Assembly (NCBI GenBank): GCA_937141935.1
Contig: CAKZQS010000004.1
Location: forward strand, 222,371 to 286,370
Direction of reading: 5' to 3'
Source of the DNA: an uncultured Ectothiorhodospiraceae bacterium
GTDB lineage: Bacteria; Pseudomonadota; Gammaproteobacteria; Nevskiales; Oceanococcaceae
Length of the DNA stretch: 64,000 bases
Each line of letters starts with the position of its first letter. Within the stretch, counting starts at the first letter, position 1. Below, one piece after another: positions 57,544 to 64,000 of the stretch. The notes beneath the pieces were generated by a model. That model had not been told where the DNA came from and did not search any database. It worked only from the letters and a program-made list of their open reading frames with translations. Both the position numbers and the translations under genes were made by a program.

Positions 57544-59247
57544 ATGAGCGAATTGCAGCCGCAGGCCGACCAGCAGCCCTGCACAACCCACAAGGCCTCG
57601 GATCTGTTCGTGCGCTGCCTGGAGGCCGAGGGCGTCACCCACATCTTCGGCGTGCCCGGCGAGGAGAACGCCGATCTGATGATCAGCCTGCTCGACTCGC
57701 CGATCGAATTCGTGCTGTGCCGGCACGAGCAGGCCGCCGCCTTCATTTGCGACGCCTACGGGCGGCTCACCGGCCGCGCCGGCGTCTGCCTGTCGACGCT
57801 GGGGCCGGGGGCCACCAACCTGGTGACCGGGCTGGCCGACGCCAACATGGACCGCTCGCCGACCGTGGCGCTGATCGGCCAGGCCTCGACCAAGCGGCTG
57901 CACAAGGAAAGCCACCAGAACATGGATGCGATCTCCATGGTGCGGCCGATCAGCAAGTGGGCGCAGACGGTGATGGACCCGGAAACCATCCCCGAGGTCG
58001 TGCGCAAGGCCTTCAAGCTGGCCGAGGCCGAAAAGCCCGGCGTCACCGTCATCGAGCTGCCCGAGGATCTGGCCGAGGAGCAGGCCGTCGGCCGGCCGAT
58101 GAACGTGTACAAGACCCGCCGCCCGGCCGCCGACCACAAGGCGGTGACGGCCGCCGCCGAGCTGCTGGCGCAGGCCAAGAACCCGGTGATCCTGGCCGGC
58201 AACGGCGCGCTGCGCAAACGCGCCGCCAGCCAGCTCAAGCGGCTGGCGCACAAGACCGGGCTGCCGGTCATCAACACCTTCATGGGCAAGGGCGCGATCC
58301 CGCGCAGCGACCCGCATTGCCTGTTCACGATGGGCCTGCAGGGCCGCGACCATGTCAACGTGCTCTTCGCCAAGGCCGACGTCGTGATCTGCGTGGGCTA
58401 TGACCTGGTCGAATACAGCCCGCATTTTTGGAATGCCGACCAGGAGAAGGCGATCATCCACATCGACTTCGAGCCGGCCGAAATCGACACCCACTACACC
58501 GTGGCCGTCGATGTGGCCGGCGACGTGGCCGACGCGCTGTGGCAGCTGAACATGGAGCTGGAAAAAAACCACGCTGCGGCGCTGCCGCTGCAGGACATCC
58601 AGCAGTTCCAGGCCCTGCGGCAGACGATCCTGGACGACTTCGCGATGGAGAAGGACAGCGACGCGCTGCCGATGAAGCCGCAGAAGATTCTGTGGGACGT
58701 GCGCGCCTTCCTGGATGCGCAGGACATCCTGCTCTCGGATGTGGGTGCGCATAAAATGTGGATCTCGCGCTATTACCAGTGCGATGCCCCCAACACCTGC
58801 CTGATCTCCAATGGCTTTTGCTCCATGGGTTTTGCCCTGCCCGGCGCCATCGGCGCCAAGTTCGCCTGTCCGGACCAGCGCGTGCTGGCCATCTGCGGCG
58901 ATGCCGGCTTCATGATGAACGTGCAGGACCTCGAGACCGCCGTGCGGCTCAAGCTCAACGTCGTCTTCATGGTCTGGGTCGACGGCGAGTACGGCCTGAT
59001 CAAGTGGAAGCAGCAAAACCAGTTCGAGGGCCGGCATTCCAAGCTGGACTTCGGCAACCCCGACTTTGAAAAGCTGGCCGAATCCTTTGGCATGTGGGGC
59101 CGCGAACTGCGCGAGGCGCAGGCGCTGCCGGCCTTGCTGGAGGAGGCCTTCGCCCAGGAGGGCCCGGCGCTGATCAGCATCCCCGTCGACTATGGTGAGA
59201 ACCGCAAGCTCACCGAGCGCCTGGGCAAGATCGACGTGACGATTTGA
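57544..59247 (+). CDS. Acetolactate synthase large subunit / ThDP-dependent enzyme
   Basis: HIFGVPGEENADL, TLGPGATNLVTGLADA, GDAGFMMNVQDLETAVRLKLN. Confidence 0.92.
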   Translation: MSELQPQADQQPCTTHKASDLFVRCLEAEGVTHIFGVPGEENADLMISLLDSPIEFVLCRHEQAAAFICDAYGRLTGRAGVCLSTLGPGATNLVTGLADANMDRSPTVALIGQASTKRLHKESHQNMDAISMVRPISKWAQTVMDPETIPEVVRKAFKLAEAEKPGVTVIELPEDLAEEQAVGRPMNVYKTRRPAADHKAVTAAAELLAQAKNPVILAGNGALRKRAASQLKRLAHKTGLPVINTFMGKGAIPRSDPHCLFTMGLQGRDHVNVLFAKADVVICVGYDLVEYSPHFWNADQEKAIIHIDFEPAEIDTHYTVAVDVAGDVADALWQLNMELEKNHAAALPLQDIQQFQALRQTILDDFAMEKDSDALPMKPQKILWDVRAFLDAQDILLSDVGAHKMWISRYYQCDAPNTCLISNGFCSMGFALPGAIGAKFACPDQRVLAICGDAGFMMNVQDLETAVRLKLNVVFMVWVDGEYGLIKWKQQNQFEGRHSKLDFGNPDFEKLAESFGMWGRELREAQALPALLEEAFAQEGPALISIPVDYGENRKLTERLGKIDVTI

Positions 59248-59912
59248 GCCGCGGTGGTCACAGGCGGCGCGCCGGGGGTGGCCCGCCGCCGGCGCGGTCG
59301 CGCGCGCCCGAGGCCGCGGCAACGTCTGCGGGCGGCGGCCAGCTGCGGCTGATTGCCGGCCGCTGGCGCGGGCGCAAGCTGCCGGTGGCCGCAGTGCCCG
59401 GGCTGCGGCCCACGCCCAACCGGCTGCGCGAGACGCTGTTCAACTGGCTGGCCTTCGAGATCGACGGCGCCCGCTGTCTGGACCTCTATGCCGGCACCGG
59501 CGCGCTGGGGCTGGAGGCGCTGTCGCGCGGCGCCGCGCATTGCGATTTCGTGGAGCCCGACCGCCGCGCCCGCGCGATGCTGGAGCAGAGCCTGCAGACC
59601 CTGCAGGCCACGGACCAGGCCGGCGTGCATGCCGGGCCCGCGCTGAGCCTGCTGGCCGCGGCCGGGCCGCCGGCGCAGCCGGGCCGGAGCTACGATCTGG
59701 TCTTTGTCGACCCGCCCTTCGCCGACGAGGCCTGGGCCGATGTGCTGGCCGCGCTGCCGCCGCGGCTGGCGCCCGGCGCGCGGGTGTACCTGGAGCGGCC
59801 CGCCCGTTACAGTGCGCCCTGGTCGCAGGCCTGGACGGTACTGCGCGAAAGCCGCGCCGGGGAGAGCATGGGCGCGCTGCTGACCCATACGCCTGGAGAA
59901 TCATCACGATGA
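59244..59912 (+). CDS. rsmD: 16S rRNA (guanine(966)-N(2))-methyltransferase
   Basis: LRLIAGRWRGRKLPV, RPTPNRLRETLFNWL, LDLYAGTGALGLEALSRGA, VFVDPPF. Confidence 0.93.
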   Translation: MSRGGHRRRAGGGPPPARSRAPEAAATSAGGGQLRLIAGRWRGRKLPVAAVPGLRPTPNRLRETLFNWLAFEIDGARCLDLYAGTGALGLEALSRGAAHCDFVEPDRRARAMLEQSLQTLQATDQAGVHAGPALSLLAAAGPPAQPGRSYDLVFVDPPFADEAWADVLAALPPRLAPGARVYLERPARYSAPWSQAWTVLRESRAGESMGALLTHTPGESSR

Positions 59913-60388
59913 TTGCCGCCTATACCGGCACCTTCGACCCGATCACGCTCGGCCATGCCGACATGATCACCCGCGCCAGCAAGATGTTCGATCGCGTCAT
60001 CGTGGCCATCGCGGTGTCCAGTGCCAAGAAGCCATTGTTCGACCTGGACACGCGCGTGGCCATGGCCCGCGAGTCGCTGGCCGACCTGAGCAATGTCGAG
60101 GTGCGCGGCTTTTCCGGCCTGATGGTCGATTTCGCCCGCGAGCACCAGGTGAGGGTGCTGGTGCGCGGCGTGCGCAACGTGACCGACTTCGACTATGAGT
60201 CGCAGATGGCGCGGATGATCAAGCACCTGGACGCCGACCTGGACACCGTGATCCTGCCGCCCACGGCGCAGTTCGCGCATATTTCCTCGACGCTGGTGCG
60301 CGAGATCGCCAGCCTGGATGGCGACATCTCCGGGCTGGTGCCGCAGCCGGTGCTGGAGGCGCTGGCACGGCAGAAGGCGCAGTCGTGA
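59909..60388 (+). CDS. coaD: Pantetheine-phosphate adenylyltransferase
   Basis: YTGTFDPITLGHADMI, ISSTLVREIA. Confidence 0.96.
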   Translation: MIAAYTGTFDPITLGHADMITRASKMFDRVIVAIAVSSAKKPLFDLDTRVAMARESLADLSNVEVRGFSGLMVDFAREHQVRVLVRGVRNVTDFDYESQMARMIKHLDADLDTVILPPTAQFAHISSTLVREIASLDGDISGLVPQPVLEALARQKAQS

Positions 60389-62160
60389 AGCGCGTCCTCG
60401 GCGCGGCGCGGGTGTTTGCCCTCGCGCTGGCGGCGACGCTGCCGCTGGCCGCGCTGCCGGTGCTCGCCCAGGCCCAGGCCCAGGGCCAGCCGCCGGCCGC
60501 CGCGATTGCCAGCGCGCACCCCGAGGCCACCGCCGCCGGCGAGCGCATCCTGCGCCAGGGCGGCAATGCCTTCGACGCCGCGGTGGCCGTTGCCGCAGCG
60601 CTGGCCGTGGTCGAGCCCAGCGGCTCGGGCCTGGGCGGCGGCGGTTTTTTCCTGCTGCACCAGGCCGACAACGGCCGCAAGACCTTTGTCGACGCGCGCG
60701 AGACGGCCCCGGGCCAGATCCGCTCGGCGCTGTACCTGGACGAGCAGGGTGAGGTGGTGGCCGAGCGCCTGCGCGCCGGGCCGCTGGCCGCCGGCATCCC
60801 CGGCCTGCCGGCGGGGCTGGTGCACTTGGCGCAGACCTATGGCGCCCTGCCGCTGGCCCGCGTGCTGGAGCCCGCCATCGCGCTGGCGGCGCAGGGCTTT
60901 GTCGTCGACGAGCCGCTGGCGCGGCGCGTGGCCTTCCGCGCCGGCGATCTGGGGCAGTTCGCCAGCAGCCGGGCGATCTTCCTGCCCAAGGGTGAGCCGC
61001 TCGAGGCCGGCGCCACCCTGCGTCAGCCGGATTTGGCGCGCACCTTGCGCAAGCTGGCCAGCTTTGGCCGCGAGGGCTTTTATGGCGGCCCGGTGGCCGA
61101 TGAGCTGCTGCGCAGCGTGCGCGCCGCGGGCGGCGTGTGGACGGCCGCCGACCTGCGCGACTACGAGGTGGTCGAGCGCCGCCCGGTGATCCTGGCCCAT
61201 GGCGATTGGCAGATCGTGGCCGCGCCGCCGCCGTCCTCCGGCGGGCTGGTGATCGGCGAGATCTTGCATATGCTCGAACTGGGCGGTTATGCCGAACTGC
61301 GCGAGCCGGCCGCCCGCCACCACCTGCTGATCGAGGCCATGCGCCGCGCCTACCACGACCGTGCGCGCTACATGGGCGACCCGGACTTTGTGCCGGTGCC
61401 CAGCCGCGAGCTGCTCTCGCGCGATCACGCCGAGCGCTGGATGGCCGATTACGACCCCGACCGGGCCACCCCCAGCAGCGCACTGTCGCCGGAGCCCATC
61501 GCCTCGGTGGGCTTTGGCACCGACACCACGCACTTCTCGGTGCTCGACGCGCAGGGCAACCGCGTGGCCGCGACGCTGTCGATCAACTACGGCCTCGGCG
61601 CGGCCTTCGTCGCCGGCCGCACCGGCGTGCTGCTGAACAACGAGATGGACGACTTCGTCATCGTGCCCGGCGTGCCCAATGCCTATGGGCTGACCGGCGG
61701 CGAGGCCAACCTGGTCGAGCCCGGAAAGCGCATGCTGAGCTCGATGTCGCCGACCTTTCTGGAAGGCGCCGACCGCACCGCGGTGCTGGGCACACCCGGC
61801 GGCAGCCGCATCATCACGATGGTGCTGCTGGGCCTGCTGGAGCTGATGGAGGGCGCCAGCGCCGAAGCGGTGGTGGCCGAGCCGCGCTTCCACCACCAGT
61901 ACCTGCCCGATGTCGTGCAGCACGAGCCCGAGGCCCTGGCGCCGGCGCTGGCGCGCGGCCTGGTCGACCGCGGCCACACGCTGCGCGAGCTGAGCCGGCA
62001 GTACGGCAACATGCAGGCCGTCGTCTGGGACCATGCCGCCCAGCGCGTGGAGGCCGCCGCCGACCCGCGCGGCGTGGGCGCGGCCGTCGTGCTGCCCCGC
62101 GCGCGGCTGCAAACCGACCCGAAATCCCCCGCACCCGCTCCGGAGAGCCCGACCCGATGA
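60385..62160 (+). CDS. ggt: Gamma-glutamyltransferase
   Basis: SAHPEATAAGERILRQGGNAFDAAVA, GTDTTHFSVLDAQGNRVAATLSIN, LNNEMDDF. Confidence 0.94.
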   Translation: MKRVLGAARVFALALAATLPLAALPVLAQAQAQGQPPAAAIASAHPEATAAGERILRQGGNAFDAAVAVAAALAVVEPSGSGLGGGGFFLLHQADNGRKTFVDARETAPGQIRSALYLDEQGEVVAERLRAGPLAAGIPGLPAGLVHLAQTYGALPLARVLEPAIALAAQGFVVDEPLARRVAFRAGDLGQFASSRAIFLPKGEPLEAGATLRQPDLARTLRKLASFGREGFYGGPVADELLRSVRAAGGVWTAADLRDYEVVERRPVILAHGDWQIVAAPPPSSGGLVIGEILHMLELGGYAELREPAARHHLLIEAMRRAYHDRARYMGDPDFVPVPSRELLSRDHAERWMADYDPDRATPSSALSPEPIASVGFGTDTTHFSVLDAQGNRVAATLSINYGLGAAFVAGRTGVLLNNEMDDFVIVPGVPNAYGLTGGEANLVEPGKRMLSSMSPTFLEGADRTAVLGTPGGSRIITMVLLGLLELMEGASAEAVVAEPRFHHQYLPDVVQHEPEALAPALARGLVDRGHTLRELSRQYGNMQAVVWDHAAQRVEAAADPRGVGAAVVLPRARLQTDPKSPAPAPESPTR

Positions 62161-62831
62161 TTGTTGTTCACCACCTGGAGAGCTCGCGCTCGCAGCGCGT
62201 GCTGTGGCTGCTCGAAGAGCTGGGCGTGGATTATGAGATCCGCCACTACAGCCGCGACCCCAAGACCAGCCTGGCGCCGCCCGAACTCAAGGCGGTGCAC
62301 CCGCTGGGCAAGTCGCCGCTGGTCAGCGAGGGCGACACCGTGGTGGCCGAGTCCGGCGCCATCGTGGAATATCTGCTGGACCGCTTTGACGACCAGGGCC
62401 TGCGCCCGGAGCCGGACAGCGAGGCCTTCCTGCAGTACCGCTACTGGCTGCATTACGCCGAGGGCACGCTGGCCCCGCTGCTGGTGATGAGCCTGATTTT
62501 CTCGCGCGTCGAAACCGCGCCGATGCCCTTTTTCATCAAGCCCATCGCCAAGGGCATCAGCGGCAAGGTCAAAAGCGCCTACCTGGGCCCCAACCTCGCC
62601 GCCAACTTCGATTTCATCGAGCAGCACCTGGCCCGCTACCGCTGGTTTGCCGGCGCGACCTTCAGCGCCGCCGACGTGATGATGAGCTTCGGGCTGGAGG
62701 CCGCCAGCGCCCGCGCCGGCCGCATGGCCGATTACCCGCGCATGCGCGAGGCCCTTGAGGCGATGCACGCCCGCCCGGCCTACCAGCGCGCTCTGGAGCG
62801 CGGCGGGCCCTACAACCTGATGCAGGGCTAG
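62157..62831 (+). CDS. Glutathione S-transferase family protein
   Basis: HHLESSRSQRVLWLLEELGVDYEI, VAESGAIVEYLLDRF. Confidence 0.92.
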   Translation: MIVVHHLESSRSQRVLWLLEELGVDYEIRHYSRDPKTSLAPPELKAVHPLGKSPLVSEGDTVVAESGAIVEYLLDRFDDQGLRPEPDSEAFLQYRYWLHYAEGTLAPLLVMSLIFSRVETAPMPFFIKPIAKGISGKVKSAYLGPNLAANFDFIEQHLARYRWFAGATFSAADVMMSFGLEAASARAGRMADYPRMREALEAMHARPAYQRALERGGPYNLMQG

Positions 62832-62849
62832 GGCCTAGGGGCTAGGGGA

Positions 62850-63124
62850 CTAAACCGCCTCCAGCACCGGCCCGCCGCTGCCGCCGTAGCGGGCAAAGCG
62901 GAACTGCGCCCCGGTGGCCTCGACCGGGCCGCGCAGCGCGGCTTCGTCCTGCGGCCGGCCGACGACGATGACGACGGCGCCACTGAGGTCGGCGCCGGCC
63001 AGTTCGTCCAGCGCCTGCAGCAGCAGCTCGCGCATGCGCTGGGCGTTCTCGGCGATGACGCCCAGGTAATCCTGCTCGGCGTGCGCCGCGCGCAGCAGGC
63101 GCTTGAGCTGGCGGGGCAGGATCT
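62850..63124 (-). pseudogene. C-terminal fragment of a GC-rich hypothetical gene, N-terminus lost at composition breakpoint
   Basis: Frame ...ILPRQLKRLLRAAHAEQDYLGVIAENAQRMRELLLQALDELAG...GGPVLEAV* is interrupted by TAG about two codons beyond the GC-rich edge. Confidence 0.55.
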
Positions 63125-64000
63125 GCTACATTATTTGATGGCACGCTTCCTCCAGGACTAAATGCCTCTGCCTGCCACGAATAGCTTCCTCCAAATTCAA
63201 GCCCACTCTCAACCCAATCGGTTGCAGGATCCATATTGGTAAGTGTTCCATCATTACCATTATTTGAACTATCAGATGCAATAGAACCTGAATTTTCGTC
63301 AAAATGCCAAAGACCAACTATATTTGGATTGGTATCATCATATACTCCCCGAGAATGATCTAACATCTCAGTTCCACTGAGTGCTGTATCATATATTCTC
63401 ACCTCGTCAATAAAACCATCAAAGTATCTATTATTCAACCCAGCATCATTATTTCCTATCACCCCGATTACGCTGGAAGCTGGAATTGCTCCAGTTTTGG
63501 GTGTATTATCTACCTCCACACCATCAATATAAAGACGTATAAAAGCTCCATCATATGTAAATCCAATATGACTCCATCTATTCTGTGGGATAGCGAATCC
63601 CGGAAACCAAGAGGTTCCTGTAAGACGTAGGCCAACACTACCACTGCTTAGATTGAGAGAAAATATATAATTTGGATTACTTGAACTAGTACTAGAGCTT
63701 TTTGCAACAACTCTATCGTCACCAAAACTCTCTGGATTTACCCAAGCCTCTACTGTCAATTCATTTGCTCCACCAGAAATAATATTTCCAATATTTACAT
63801 AATCATCGCTCCCATCAAAATCTAAAGCATATCCCAAGCCCATATCATTATGAGGAGAAATTACATTAGAAGATGTCGTTGCAGGAGAAGTACGATGGAG
63901 GTCGTATGAAGTTGCGTTGGTAGCTGGAGTCCAGGAAAGATCCGCTCGTAAGTATGATCCGACACATTGGGGCCCTTGGTCTAGGCTCAGGATAAAATCT
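63125..64000 (-). CDS. FnIII-like + LamG/concanavalin-A-like surface protein, internal part; no native C-terminus and N-terminus outside window
   Basis: Frame open to 64000 (DFILSLDQGPQCVGSYLRADLSWTPATNATSYDLHR), then ALDFDGSDDYVNIGN, ELTVEAWVNP, GFIDEVRIYDTALS; AT-rich unlike rest of window. Confidence 0.75.

Noticed and set aside
54967-59322. 1451-aa minus-strand ORF
   Set aside because: Only the C-terminal ~325 aa is a glycosyltransferase; the rest is antisense to ALDH and acetolactate synthase, a high-GC open-frame artefact.
62842-63843. Single 333-aa LamG protein as listed in the ORF track
   Set aside because: Last ~90 residues are out-of-frame readthrough of the GC-rich fragment; true coding signal stops at ~63125 and the frame is open upstream to 64000.
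1-64000. CRISPR arrays, tRNA/rRNA genes, IS elements, prophage
   Set aside because: Looked for regular spaced repeats, T-loop GGTTCRANTCC motifs, rRNA signatures and transposase/integrase motifs in both strands; none convincing.

Overview
High-GC gammaproteobacterial chromosome segment (gene content suggests Xanthomonadales/Nevskiales-like; inference only), almost fully coding, with about 45 supportable CDS. No rRNA, tRNA, CRISPR array, transposase or phage genes were recognised. Main blocks: DUF885 peptidase + oppABCDF importer (1-6.3 kb); double-hybrid sensor kinase (8.6-12.4 kb); ATP-grasp glutamate-ligase-like / inactive transglutaminase-7TM / retropepsin-like protease / AstE-type deacylase locus (12.5-17 kb); REC-MBL fusion; MMPL transporter; PhoX phosphatase; 1-Cys peroxiredoxin; NaVBac-type channel; purEK; hpf; nhaR; DUF6901-like protein + two-component system + delta-class carbonic anhydrase; DUF445/YdgA-like/cNMP-patatin; sbcB; ALDH/ALS; rsmD-coaD-ggt-gst. 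Three observations stand out. (1) A ~0.6 kb noncoding interval (27.8-28.4 kb) holds inverted and tandem copies of a hairpin array. The stems differ by compensatory changes while the loops keep GGA(C). (2) A two-component system is followed by an 11-bp-phased direct repeat, a delta-class carbonic anhydrase gene and a strong terminator. (3) At ~63.125 kb there is an abrupt switch to AT-rich DNA encoding an FnIII/LamG surface protein with no proper ending, which is either a foreign insertion boundary or an assembly chimera.
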